From: JACIYW01 sp014359745
GTDB taxonomy: Bacteria; Pseudomonadota; Alphaproteobacteria; Rhodobacterales; Rhodobacteraceae
NCBI GenBank assembly: GCA_050433985.1
Contig: JBNPWE010000006.1
Location: 1 to 64,000, forward strand
Direction of reading: 5' to 3'
Length of the DNA: 64,000 bases
Shown: positions 1 to 8,175 of the stretch, piece after piece
Layout of the letters: every line of letters begins with the position of its first letter
How positions within the stretch are numbered: the first letter of the stretch is position 1
Program-made: the position numbers and the translations under genes
The notes under the pieces: generated by a model
Databases searched by the model: none
What the model was told of the DNA's origin: nothing
Seen by the model: only the letters and a program-made list of their open reading frames with translations

Positions 1-348
1 GCCGGCATTGGCCCCCAGGATGTGGACGTGGTCGAATTGCACGACTGTTTCGCCCAGAACGAGCTGATCACCTACGAGGCGCTTGGCCTGTGCGGTCGCG
101 GCGAGGCGGCGAAATTCGTCGATGACGGCGACAATACCTATGGCGGCAAATATGTCACCAACCCCTCGGGCGGGCTGTTGTCCAAGGGTCATCCGCTGGG
201 CGCGACCGGCCTGGCGCAATGCACCGAACTGGTTCAGCAGTTGCGCGGGCAGGCCGATGCCCGGCAGGTCGACGGTGCGCGGCTGGCGCTTCAGCACAAT
301 CTGGGCCTTGGCGGGGCCTGTGTGGCGACGCTTTACGAAAAAGTCTGA
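1..348 (+). CDS. SCP2-type thiolase / acetyl-CoA acyltransferase, C-terminal fragment
   Basis: The reading frame is open from the first base, so the gene begins upstream of the window and only its last 115 codons are present. The fragment matches the C-terminal half of the thiolase fold as found in SCP2/lipid-transfer thiolases: VELHDCFAQNEL followed by YEALGLC, then GGLLSKGHPLGATG, which carries the conserved thiolase histidine, and near the end NLGLGGACVATLY with the conserved cysteine. Such enzymes cleave or condense acyl-CoA, usually in fatty-acid or sterol side-chain breakdown. The substrate cannot be judged from this part. No neighbour before it is visible; a 364-bp gap follows. Confidence 0.85.
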   Translation, partial: AGIGPQDVDVVELHDCFAQNELITYEALGLCGRGEAAKFVDDGDNTYGGKYVTNPSGGLLSKGHPLGATGLAQCTELVQQLRGQADARQVDGARLALQHNLGLGGACVATLYEKV

Positions 349-712
349 CCGCGCCCTTCAGGGCCCTGCGCGCCGCCCAGCCAGCGATCAGCGCCAGGGC
401 CGACATTCCGGGGATCACCCGGACACCGCAGAGTCGCTGGAGAGTCGCTGGCTTTCCAAAGACCCCGGTCAACGCGTTCGAAATGGGTGACTCGGCGGCG
501 CCACACTGCCTGCAGCGTTTCGGCCTTTCATTGAATCGGCGGAAACGCTGCAGGTTATTGATCTGTCGCAATTTCGAACCGAAAAAGTCTGTCGACTTTT
601 TCTCAAATTGCTTTATCCGCAAGGAAAACAGGCATTGGACCGGATTTGGTGTTTATTTCCCGGCAATCGCGGTATCACCGTCTGACCCCGGACGCACCAA
701 AGGAAACATGTC
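349..712. other. Gene-free stretch with two inverted repeats
   Basis: I see no convincing gene in these 364 bases between the thiolase fragment and the SPFH gene. Two structures are visible. Bases 509-521 and 542-554 form a perfect 13-bp inverted repeat (CCTGCAGCGTTTC) with a 20-base spacer. Bases 581-589 and 594-602 form a 9-bp stem (GAAAAAGTC) with loop TGTC. The 11-mer GAAAAAGTCTG of the second hairpin also occurs at the very end of the thiolase gene, near base 338. The short phrase AGAGTCGCTGG is doubled near 430-450. Confidence 0.6.
581..602 (+). terminator. Possible terminator hairpin after the thiolase gene
   Basis: A 9-bp stem GAAAAAGTC / GACTTTTTC with a 4-base loop. The 3' arm is itself T-rich, which resembles a weak intrinsic terminator, but the stem is AT-rich, there is no separate U-tract and it lies about 230 bases after the thiolase stop. 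Confidence 0.3.
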
Positions 713-1600
713 ATGGAAAATGAACTTCTGGGCCTGATTGGCGGCAATCTGGTCACGCTGGTTATCGCGGCCTTCATCATCATCGGCCTGTTTCTGGGCG
801 TACGCATCGTGCCGCAATCCGACAAATATGTGGTCGAGCGGTTCGGCCGTCTGAAATCGGTGCTGGGGCCGGGGATCAATTTCATCGTGCCCTATCTTGA
901 CCGGGTGGCGCACAAGATCTCGATCCTCGAACGACAACTGCCCACCGCCGAACAGGATGCGATCACCACCGACAACGTGCTGGTGAAGGTGGAAACATCC
1001 GTCTTTTACCGGATCACCGAACCGGAAAAGACCGTGTATCGCATCCGCGATGTCGATGCCGCCATCGCCACCACCGTGGCCGGGATCGTGCGCAGCGAAA
1101 TCGGCAAGATGGAACTCGATCAGGTGCAATCGAACCGCAATGAACTGACCCAGCACATCCGCCAGCAGGTGCGCGCCATGGTCGATGACTGGGGGATCGA
1201 GGTGACGCGGGCGGAAATCCTTGACGTCAATCTTGACGAGGCGACGCGCGCGGCGATGCTGCAACAGCTTAACGCCGAACGCGCCCGCCGCGCGCAGGTG
1301 ACAGAGGCCGAGGGGCGTAAACGCGCCGTCGAACTGGCCGCCGACGCCGATCTTTACGCCGCCGAACAAGAGGCCAAGGCCCGCCGCATCTCGGCCGATG
1401 CCGAAGCCTATGCCACACAGACCGTGGCCGCCGCGATCAATGAAAACGGGCTGGAAGCGGCACAATACCAGATAGCGCTCAAACAGGTCGAGGCGCTGAC
1501 CAAGGTCGGCGAAGGCAGCGGCAAGCAGACCGTGATCCTGCCCGCGCAGGCGCTTGATGCCTTTGCCAACGCTTTCGGCATGTTGAAAGGGCGCGGCTGA
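713..1600 (+). CDS. SPFH/Band 7 (stomatin-like) membrane protein
   Basis: A 295-residue SPFH-domain protein of the stomatin/QmcA type. Residues about 5-25 form one hydrophobic anchor. The SPFH domain follows (VPQSDKYVVERFGRL through about residue 180), then an Ala/Glu-rich coiled coil (about 180-245) and a conserved tail. These proteins assemble in membrane microdomains and are linked to quality control of membrane proteins. The start at 713 is chosen because AAGGA lies nine bases before it. The stop overlaps the start of the NfeD gene by one base (TGATG), the classical stomatin-NfeD operon. The role is inferred from the family and partner. Confidence 0.92.
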   Translation: MENELLGLIGGNLVTLVIAAFIIIGLFLGVRIVPQSDKYVVERFGRLKSVLGPGINFIVPYLDRVAHKISILERQLPTAEQDAITTDNVLVKVETSVFYRITEPEKTVYRIRDVDAAIATTVAGIVRSEIGKMELDQVQSNRNELTQHIRQQVRAMVDDWGIEVTRAEILDVNLDEATRAAMLQQLNAERARRAQVTEAEGRKRAVELAADADLYAAEQEAKARRISADAEAYATQTVAAAINENGLEAAQYQIALKQVEALTKVGEGSGKQTVILPAQALDAFANAFGMLKGRG

Positions 1601-1887
1601 TGCTGTGGCAGGCCTGGTGGATATGGGTTGTGGCGGGGTTCGTTCTGGCGCTGATCGAACTGGTGTTGCCCGGCTATGTGTTTCTTGGCACCGCCGTGGG
1701 GGCGGTGGTTACGGGCATCGTGATGTGGCTGGGCCTGCCCCCCGCCGCCTGGATCGCGGCGTCACTGGCCAATGCGCTGCTGTTTCTGGCTTGCGTATCG
1801 GTCGTGGCCTGGGTGCTGATGCGCTGGTTTCTGGGGGTGCGCAAGGGGCAGGTCAAGGTCTGGGATCGCGACATCAACGAGGATTGA
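1600..1887 (+). CDS. NfeD family membrane protein
   Basis: A short 95-residue NfeD-like protein (the NfeD1b class without protease domain). It has transmembrane stretches near residues 5-25, 28-45 and 48-72, followed by a short tail ending KVWDRDINED; the C-terminal OB fold of longer NfeD proteins is truncated or absent. It begins on the last base of the preceding SPFH gene, so the two are translationally coupled. The known role of the pair is assembly of stomatin-like complexes in the membrane. A copy of the dispersed GAGTATTTTTT repeat lies 32 bases after the stop. Confidence 0.88.
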   Translation: MLWQAWWIWVVAGFVLALIELVLPGYVFLGTAVGAVVTGIVMWLGLPPAAWIAASLANALLFLACVSVVAWVLMRWFLGVRKGQVKVWDRDINED

Positions 1888-1918
1888 CCGCTGGCCGGGT
1901 TTCGAGTGGCAATCGGGG

Positions 1919-1943
1919 CTGAGTATTTTTTGCCAAGATGAAT
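1919..1943 (+). repeat. Dispersed GAGTATTTTTT repeat, copy A (short, CCAAGATGAA type)
   Basis: Core GAGTATTTTTTGCCAAGATG, in plus orientation, between the convergent nfeD-like gene and pyrF. Only the core is recognisable here. It belongs to the family described at 27005-27124. Confidence 0.7.
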
Positions 1944-1951
1944 GGGCGGGG

Positions 1952-2641
1952 TCAGCCAAGTTCCCCGATGATCGCGCGTGCGGCGGCGCGGGGATCTGCG
2001 GCTTTCCAGATCGGGCGGCCCACCACGATATGGTCGGCGCCCGCCGCGATGGCCGCCGCCGGGGTGGCGATGCGTTTCTGGTCGCCGGTATCCGCGCCGG
2101 TCGGGCGCACGCCGGGGGTGACGATCAGCTTGCCCGCCGCCTCTGGCAGGGCGCGGATCAGCGCGGCCTCTTGCGGGGAGGCGATGACGCCATCGGCCCC
2201 GGCGGCAAGGGCGCGCGCGGCGCGCTCAAGCACCAGATCGGGCAGTGTGCCGGGTTTGATCAGCGCCGCGTCCAGATCGCCGCGATCCGAAGAGGTCAGG
2301 ATGGTGACGGCAAGGATCTTCATGGCGCTGCCCGAGGCGCCTTCGGCCGCCGCGCGCACCACGTTCGGGTCGCCGTGGACGGTCAGGAAATCAAGGTCGT
2401 ATTGCCCAAGGCCGCGCACCGCGGCCTCTATCGTGGCGGGGATGTCGAACAGTTTCATATCCAGGAAGATGCGTTTGCCGTGACCGGCCTTCAATTCATG
2501 CGCAAGGCCAAGGCCGCCGCCGGTCAGCATCCCCAGACCGATCTTGTAGAACGACACCGCATCGCCCAACGCTTCGGCCAGGTGCAGGCCGGCCAGCGCG
2601 TTGGGCACATCCAGGGCAACGATCAGGCGGTCATCGGGCAT
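1952..2641 (-). CDS. pyrF: Orotidine 5'-phosphate decarboxylase
   Basis: A 229-residue OMP decarboxylase, which converts OMP to UMP in the last step of de novo pyrimidine synthesis. The catalytic D-x-K-x-x-D signature is intact in FLDMKLFDIP (Asp61, Lys63, Asp66). The phosphate-binding end is seen in VTPGVRP and in VVGRPIW near the C-terminus. The ATG at 2641 is preferred over the one at 2650 because AAAGG sits nine bases before it but directly abuts the upstream ATG. In the leader, GCGACCGG and CCGGTCGC (2662-2684) form an 8-bp hairpin of unknown meaning. The gene stands alone and converges on the NfeD gene. Confidence 0.95.
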   Translation of the reverse strand: MPDDRLIVALDVPNALAGLHLAEALGDAVSFYKIGLGMLTGGGLGLAHELKAGHGKRIFLDMKLFDIPATIEAAVRGLGQYDLDFLTVHGDPNVVRAAAEGASGSAMKILAVTILTSSDRGDLDAALIKPGTLPDLVLERAARALAAGADGVIASPQEAALIRALPEAAGKLIVTPGVRPTGADTGDQKRIATPAAAIAAGADHIVVGRPIWKAADPRAAARAIIGELG

Positions 2642-2793
2642 GGCTTGCATCCTTTGGTTCGGCGACCGGGTTTACGCCGGTCGCGGCGGATCGGCAAGGC
2701 GCCGCCGGTCTGTCACGGCACTGCCTTGCCAATTTCACATTCATCTGGAAGGTATCGCACGATGACACCCCCTTGCCCTGCCGGAGAATGCCG

Positions 2794-3315
2794 ATGACGC
2801 GCACCGTTTTGCCCGGATTTGCCGCTGCCCTGATGTTTGCCGCCTTCGGTCTGGGCGCATTCATGGCCCCAACGGGGGCCGAGGCCGCGCAGTGTCTTGA
2901 TCCGCAGAACCTGCCGCAGGTAGCCAGGGAAATGGAGGCGGCCATCAACGCCGACCGGCGCCGTGCCGGGCTGCGGGCGGTATCCCTGTCGCGCGATCTG
3001 GGCAAGGCGGCGCAGGGCCATGCCTGCGACATGGTCAGGCGGGGCTATTTCGATCACCGCGACCCGGCAGGCAACAAACCGTCCGACCGGGTGCGCCGCA
3101 CCGGATACAAAAGCTGCCTGACCGCCGAAAACCTTGCGATGGGCCAGAAAAGCGTGCCCGAGGTGCATGCGGGCTGGATGGGATCACGCGGGCATCGCAA
3201 GAATATCCTCGATCCCCAGATCGCCGATATCGGCATCGGGGTGGTGCAGCCTTCGGATGCCACGCGCCCCAATCTTTACTGGGTGCTGGTGATGGCCAAG
3301 CCCTGCCACTGGTAA
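2794..3315 (+). CDS. Secreted CAP-domain (SCP/PR1-like) protein
   Basis: A 173-residue protein with a clear signal peptide (MTRTVLPGFAAALMFAAFGL to about AEA) and then a CAP domain of the bacterial YkwD type. Visible signatures are INADRRRAGL at its start, GHACDMVRRGYFDHRDP, LTAENLAMG and GSRGHRKNILDP. Four cysteines could form disulphides. CAP proteins are exported and of mostly unknown function. The ATG at 2794 is chosen because GGAG lies seven bases upstream; an in-frame ATG at 2788 is too close to it. The gene converges on the SLC13 permease, 14 bases away. Confidence 0.85.
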   Translation: MTRTVLPGFAAALMFAAFGLGAFMAPTGAEAAQCLDPQNLPQVAREMEAAINADRRRAGLRAVSLSRDLGKAAQGHACDMVRRGYFDHRDPAGNKPSDRVRRTGYKSCLTAENLAMGQKSVPEVHAGWMGSRGHRKNILDPQIADIGIGVVQPSDATRPNLYWVLVMAKPCHW

Positions 3316-3329
3316 CGCGCGCCAGAAAT

Positions 3330-5108
3330 TCATAGCGGCCAGAAAAACGGGATCACCAGCGAGGCGGTGGCCGCCATCAGCAGGTTGAGCGGCACGCCGA
3401 TGCGCAGGAAATCCACAAAGGAATAGCCGCCCGGCCCGTAGACCAGCGTGTTGGTCTGATAGCCGATCGGGGTGGCAAAGCTGGCCGACGCGCCCATCAT
3501 CACCGCGATCACCAGCGGGCGCGGATCGACGCCAAGCGTCTGTGCCAGGCCGATGGCGATCGGGGTCACGACCACGGCGACGGCATTGTTGGTCACCAAT
3601 TCAGTCAGGAACGATGTCAGCCCGTAAATTGCCAGCACCAGAAGCCAGGGCGGCAGGCTTTGCAGCCAGGGCGCCATCGCCGTCACGATCACCTGCACCG
3701 CGCCAGACCGGTCCAGCCCTTCCCCCACCGCCAGCATCCCGAAGATCAGGGCCAGCAGGCGCCCGTCGATAAAGCTGAAGGCCTCGTCCGCGTCGATGCA
3801 GCGGGTCACAAGCACGATGGCAAGGCCGATGAAGGCCAGCGCCACGATCGGCGCAACCCCCAGCGCCGACAGGCCGACAACCCCCACAAGCACCCCGATC
3901 ACCACCGGGGCATGGCCGCGCCGGAAGGCGCGTTCCGACGGGGCCGACACCGCGGCCATGTCCATGTCGATCGACAGGCGCTCGATATCCGCCGGGGCGC
4001 CTTCCAGCAGCAGCGTGTCGCCGACACGCACCACCAGGTCGTCAAGTTGCCGCCCGATGTTCTGATTGCGCCGGTGTGCGGCGATCGGATAGACGCCATA
4101 ACGCCGCCGCAACCGCATCGACCCAAGCGAGCGGCCGACCATGTGGCAGCCGGGCGTGATCAGCACCTCGACCGTGGTGGTTTCAACCGATGACAGCTTG
4201 TCCACCAGCCGGATATCCTTGTGGTGTTGCAGGCCCAGCACCTCGGCCATCTGGGTGCGCAGAACCACCCTGTCGCCTTGCGCCAGTTCCACCGCCTCCA
4301 GATCGCGGCGCAGCGAGGCATCGCCGCGCAGCACGTCGATCACCCGCGCCCCGCCGCGCTGGAACAGATCGACCTCGTCAAGCTTGCGGCCGATCAGGCC
4401 GGAACCTTCGGGCACGGCCACCTCGGTGAAGAACTTCATCCGGCCACGCCCGGCCAGAAGCCCACTCATCGATGTGCGGTCTGGCAACAGCCGCCGGGCG
4501 AACAGCGACAGATAGACCGTTCCAACCGCCGCCATCACCAGCCCCACGCTTGAAATCTCGAAGATGGTGAAAGGCGCCAGCCCCTGACCCCGCGCCACCC
4601 CGTCCACCAACAGGTTGGTCGAGGTGCCGACCAGCGTGATCGTGCCGCCAAAGATCGCAAGATAGCTTAGCGGTATCAACAGCTTGGATGGCGCAAGCTG
4701 CATCTTCTGGGCAAGCCGCATGAAGATCGGGATCATCACCACCACCACCGGCGTGTTGTTGACAAAGGCCGAAAGCCCGATAATCGTCACCGCCAGCAGG
4801 CCAAGCGTGGCCACCGGGCGCACCGCGATGTTGCGCCCGGCCTTTTGGGCGATCCAGTCAAGCGCGCCGGTCCGCGTAAGCCCGCCGACGATGATGAACA
4901 TGGCGCCGATCGTCCAGGGGGCGGGGTTGGAAAACACCGCCAGCGCCTCTTTGGTGGGCAAAAGCCCGAGGATCAGCATCAGGATCGCCCCGGCGATCGC
5001 CACCACCTCGACCGGATAGACCTCGCGCAGGAACATGATGAACATGCCGATCACGATGGCGATGGCCACATAGGGTTCAGCGGCGGAGGGCAGGGCTATG
5101 CCGAACAT
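3330..5108 (-). CDS. SLC13-family permease with two TrkA-C domains
   Basis: A 592-residue DASS/SLC13-type sodium-coupled anion transporter. The N-terminal half of the membrane domain (to about residue 200) contains VNNTPVVVVMIPI, the family's substrate/Na+ site. A cytosolic insert (about 215-380) holds two TrkA-C-like domains (GSGLIGRKLDEVDL and GCHMVGRSLGSMRL). The C-terminal half repeats the site as TNNAVAVVVTPIA. Proteins of this layout carry sulfate, dicarboxylates or other anions; the substrate cannot be fixed from sequence. It heads a minus-strand group, 70 bases upstream of nothing obvious on its own strand except the phosphodiesterase gene. Confidence 0.88.
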   Translation of the reverse strand: MFGIALPSAAEPYVAIAIVIGMFIMFLREVYPVEVVAIAGAILMLILGLLPTKEALAVFSNPAPWTIGAMFIIVGGLTRTGALDWIAQKAGRNIAVRPVATLGLLAVTIIGLSAFVNNTPVVVVMIPIFMRLAQKMQLAPSKLLIPLSYLAIFGGTITLVGTSTNLLVDGVARGQGLAPFTIFEISSVGLVMAAVGTVYLSLFARRLLPDRTSMSGLLAGRGRMKFFTEVAVPEGSGLIGRKLDEVDLFQRGGARVIDVLRGDASLRRDLEAVELAQGDRVVLRTQMAEVLGLQHHKDIRLVDKLSSVETTTVEVLITPGCHMVGRSLGSMRLRRRYGVYPIAAHRRNQNIGRQLDDLVVRVGDTLLLEGAPADIERLSIDMDMAAVSAPSERAFRRGHAPVVIGVLVGVVGLSALGVAPIVALAFIGLAIVLVTRCIDADEAFSFIDGRLLALIFGMLAVGEGLDRSGAVQVIVTAMAPWLQSLPPWLLVLAIYGLTSFLTELVTNNAVAVVVTPIAIGLAQTLGVDPRPLVIAVMMGASASFATPIGYQTNTLVYGPGGYSFVDFLRIGVPLNLLMAATASLVIPFFWPL

Positions 5109-5178
5109 GCGGGGCCTCGTGGTTTTGCGGCACTTCTTACCGGGAAAAGTCCGGGTTACCGGGAAATGTCTGGGCGGG

Positions 5179-5991
5179 TCACGGGCGCGCCTCTTGCAGG
5201 CGGCCGCCGATGCGGATCATGGCGATCCGTTCGGCCTTGCCGGTGCGGTCATCGGTTTCAACATAGGTGCCCGACAGCGTCGCCTCGCCCATCGCCGGTT
5301 CGAACCGGCCTTTGGGCATGCCGGTCACGAAACGGCGCATGGGTTCGGATTTTTCCATGCCGATCACCGAATTGTAATCGCCGCACATGCCCGCATCGCC
5401 CTGAAACCCGGTGCCGCCGGGCAGGATTTGCGCATCCGCCGTGGGGATATGGGTGTGGGTGCCCACCACAAGCGAGGCGCGGCCGTCGCACCAATGGCCC
5501 ATGGCCATCTTTTCCGATGTCGCCTCGCAATGCATCTCGATCAGCACGGCCTGCGCGGTGCCGCCCAGCGGATGCGCCTTGAGCACGGTATCGACCGCCG
5601 AAAACGGGTCGTCAAAGGGCCGCTTCATGAACACCTGCCCCAGCGCCTGCGCCACCAGCACCTTGCGCCCGCCTGCCGCCTGAAACACTGCCGCCCCCCG
5701 CCCCGGCGCGGATTTGGCGAAATTGAGCGGGCGCAGGATGCGCGGTTCCTGCGCGATGAAGGTCATCATGTCTTTCTGATCGAAGGCATGATCGCCCAGC
5801 GTCACGCAATCGGCCCCGGCATCCAGCAGGGCCCGCGCGTGATTGCCCGAAAGCCCCATCCCGGCCGAGGCGTTTTCGCCATTGACCACCACGAAATCAA
5901 GGCCCCAGTCGCGCCGCAGCCCTGGCAGGCGCGCGGTGATCGCCGCACGGCCCGCACGGCCCATCACATCGCCAAGAAAGAGAATTTTCAT
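5179..5991 (-). CDS. YmdB/TIGR00282-type metallophosphoesterase
   Basis: A 270-residue calcineurin-like phosphoesterase of the YmdB class, whose studied members hydrolyse 2',3'- or 3',5'-cyclic nucleotides in the cytosol. Metal-binding motifs are visible in order: MKILFLGDVMGRAG at the N-terminus, VVNGENASAGMG, LGDHAFDQ, EMHCEATSEKMAMGH and GTHTHIPTADAQILPGGTG. The length is normal for the family. It lies between the SLC13 permease and the cyclo-ligase gene on the same strand, with gaps of about 70 and 97 bases. The physiological substrate is not shown by the sequence. Confidence 0.9.
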   Translation of the reverse strand: MKILFLGDVMGRAGRAAITARLPGLRRDWGLDFVVVNGENASAGMGLSGNHARALLDAGADCVTLGDHAFDQKDMMTFIAQEPRILRPLNFAKSAPGRGAAVFQAAGGRKVLVAQALGQVFMKRPFDDPFSAVDTVLKAHPLGGTAQAVLIEMHCEATSEKMAMGHWCDGRASLVVGTHTHIPTADAQILPGGTGFQGDAGMCGDYNSVIGMEKSEPMRRFVTGMPKGRFEPAMGEATLSGTYVETDDRTGKAERIAMIRIGGRLQEARP

Positions 5992-6088
5992 CTCTTTTGC
6001 TTATGCGTTGGCTTGTCATTGTGCAAGCGTGAATGGGCCGCCCGAAAGGCCCCGAACATGGCGCCAAATGCGGCCCAAAATACGGCGC

Positions 6089-6667
6089 CTAACCCGGTGT
6101 CAGAACGCCGGTTTCCGTGACGATCAGGTCAAGGGGCTGATCGGTTTGCTCGCGCGGAACGCTGGCCACCCGTTGCGCGGCATACGCCAGGCCGATGGCC
6201 AGCACATCGCCCGCACCGCGCAACCCTTCCAGCGTGCGGTCATAGAACCCGCCACCATAGCCCAGCCGATACCCCGCCGCGTCAAAGGCCAGCAGCGGCA
6301 CGATCAGCACCGATGGCACCAGCCACGCCCCCTCGCGCGGTATCAGCGCGCCAAAGGCGCCGGGCACCATTGCCGCATCGGGGTGCCAGGCGCGAAACGC
6401 CAGCGGCTGTGCGGGGCCGGTCACCACCGGCACCGCAACCGGCCCGGCATGGGCGGCCATCGCGGGGCGGGGATCGATTTCGCCGCGCATCGGCATATAG
6501 CCGGCCAGCACAAGCCCGGCATGGGCGCGCAGCACATCACGCAAGACATCGGTGGCCAGAATGTCGGGGGCCATCCCCGGCCCGGCGCCCCGAATTTCGG
6601 CCCTGCGCCGCAGGGCCTCGGCCCGCGCGGCGGCCTTGGTGGCGGCCATGGTTTGGGCCATGGTCAT
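6089..6667 (-). CDS. 5-formyltetrahydrofolate cyclo-ligase
   Basis: A 192-residue enzyme that uses ATP to turn 5-formyl-THF into 5,10-methenyl-THF. The family features are present: basic N-terminal helix (ATKAAARAEALRRRAE), GYMPMRGEIDPRP, LIPREGAWLVPSVLIVPLLA and the nucleotide loop RLGYGGGFYDRTLE. The start at 6667 is chosen because its ATG overlaps the mgtE stop in ATGA, implying coupled translation; a longer frame runs back into mgtE but out of frame with it. In many proteobacteria this gene follows 6S RNA; here its 5' side is mgtE, so no such RNA is adjacent. Confidence 0.93.
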   Translation of the reverse strand: MTMAQTMAATKAAARAEALRRRAEIRGAGPGMAPDILATDVLRDVLRAHAGLVLAGYMPMRGEIDPRPAMAAHAGPVAVPVVTGPAQPLAFRAWHPDAAMVPGAFGALIPREGAWLVPSVLIVPLLAFDAAGYRLGYGGGFYDRTLEGLRGAGDVLAIGLAYAAQRVASVPREQTDQPLDLIVTETGVLTPG

Positions 6668-8046
6668 AACAGCACGATCCCCGCCAGCCCCAGAAAGGCG
6701 AAAAACCCGACCACATCGGTCATCGTCGTCACGAACGTGCCAGAGGCCAGCGCCGGATCGACCCCGGCCTTGTCCATCAGCACCGGCACCAGAATGCCCG
6801 AAAGCCCCGCCACAACCAGGTTGATCACCATCGCCACGCCGATCACCGCACCGATCATCGCCTGCCCGAACCAGACCCAGCCAACCGCGCCCATGATCAC
6901 CGCAAAGGCGACGCCGTTGATCAGCCCGACAACGGCCTCGCGCCGCACGACGCGCCACAGGTTCGATGCGGTCAGGTCGCGCGTGGCAATCGCGCGCACC
7001 GCCACCGTCAGGGTTTGCGTGCCGGCATTGCCGCCCATCGAGGCCACGATCGGCATCAGCACGGCGAGGGCCACGATCTGCTGAATCGTGCCTTCGAAAA
7101 TCGAGATCACCATCGAGGCAAGGATCGCCGTCGCCAGATTGACGGCCAGCCAGGGCAGGCGCTGCTTGGTCGTCTCGAACACCCGGTCCGACAGGCTGCC
7201 TTCGCCAACGCCGGCCAGGCGCAGGATGTCTTCTTCGTGTTCCTCATCCAGAACCGCCATAGCGTCGTCGATGGTGATGACCCCCACCAACCGCCCGCTC
7301 TCATCGACCACCGGCGTGGAAATCATGTGATACTGGTTGAAAACATAGGCCACGTCGGCTTCTTCATCCATCACGTTGATGGTGCGGAAACTGTCTTCGG
7401 CGATGTCTTGCAGGGGGGTCGCGCCCTTGGCCGCCAGCAATTTTCCCAGGGCCACATAGCCCACGGGGTGCATGCGCGGATCGACAAGGATGACGTGATA
7501 GAACTGATCGGGCAGCCAGTCTTCGGCGCGCAGGAATGCCACCGCCTCGGCCGCGGTCCAGTGTTCGGGGGCCACCACCACCTCGCGCTGCATCAGGCGC
7601 CCGGCGGAATACTCCGGGTAGGACATCGACCGTTCAACAGCCACCCGGTCGGCGGCTTCAAGCGCGTCAAGGATGATGCCCTGCTGCGGTTCTTCCAGAT
7701 CCTCCAGAATATCGACAACATCATCCGAATCGAGCTCGCGCACCGCATCCGCCAGCACATTCGCGGGCAGATAGCCGATGACCTCTTCGCGGATGCCCTC
7801 GTCGATTTCCGACAGGATCTCCCCGTCGATCTGCCCCGACCACAGTTCCAGCAGCGCCCGGCGCTCGCCGGGGCTGATCTGTTCGATCACATCGGCAATG
7901 TCGGCGGGGTGCAGCGGTTCCATCAACTCGGTCAGAAGGCCGGCATCGGTGGCCTCGATCGCGGCGCGGATGGCGGAAACCCGGCGGTCATCGGGGCCGT
8001 AATCCTCTTCGACGTGTTCGTCGGTTCTGACCTCGTCTTCCGTCAT
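6664..8046 (-). CDS. mgtE: Magnesium transporter MgtE
   Basis: A 460-residue MgtE-family Mg2+ channel/transporter of the inner membrane. The order is typical: MgtE N superhelical domain (about 20-120; MEPLHPADIADVIEQ), two CBS domains (about 130-255), connecting helix, then five transmembrane helices (about 280-455), including MPIVASMGGNAGTQTL and AGLSGILVPVLMDKAGVDPA, which line the pore. The CBS/N domains sense cytosolic Mg2+ in studied homologues. The ATG at 8046 is used because AGGAGGT precedes it; an upstream TTG has no such site. It is coupled to the cyclo-ligase gene by a four-base overlap. No Mg2+ riboswitch is seen in the short leader. Confidence 0.95.
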   Translation of the reverse strand: MTEDEVRTDEHVEEDYGPDDRRVSAIRAAIEATDAGLLTELMEPLHPADIADVIEQISPGERRALLELWSGQIDGEILSEIDEGIREEVIGYLPANVLADAVRELDSDDVVDILEDLEEPQQGIILDALEAADRVAVERSMSYPEYSAGRLMQREVVVAPEHWTAAEAVAFLRAEDWLPDQFYHVILVDPRMHPVGYVALGKLLAAKGATPLQDIAEDSFRTINVMDEEADVAYVFNQYHMISTPVVDESGRLVGVITIDDAMAVLDEEHEEDILRLAGVGEGSLSDRVFETTKQRLPWLAVNLATAILASMVISIFEGTIQQIVALAVLMPIVASMGGNAGTQTLTVAVRAIATRDLTASNLWRVVRREAVVGLINGVAFAVIMGAVGWVWFGQAMIGAVIGVAMVINLVVAGLSGILVPVLMDKAGVDPALASGTFVTTMTDVVGFFAFLGLAGIVLL

Positions 8047-8175
8047 CGCCCACCTCCTGACCGGTTTTGCCAAACCCTAGCCGAACGGGGCGCCAAGCGA
8101 CAGGCCGGATAGGTGTTTACCGGCGCCGCCCCCGCGCCTAATGTCGGCCGCCGGACCGATGAAACAGGACAGACC

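Noticed and set aside
6668..6700. 6S RNA next to the 5-formyl-THF cyclo-ligase gene
   Set aside because: The cyclo-ligase start overlaps mgtE, so no space for 6S RNA exists upstream.
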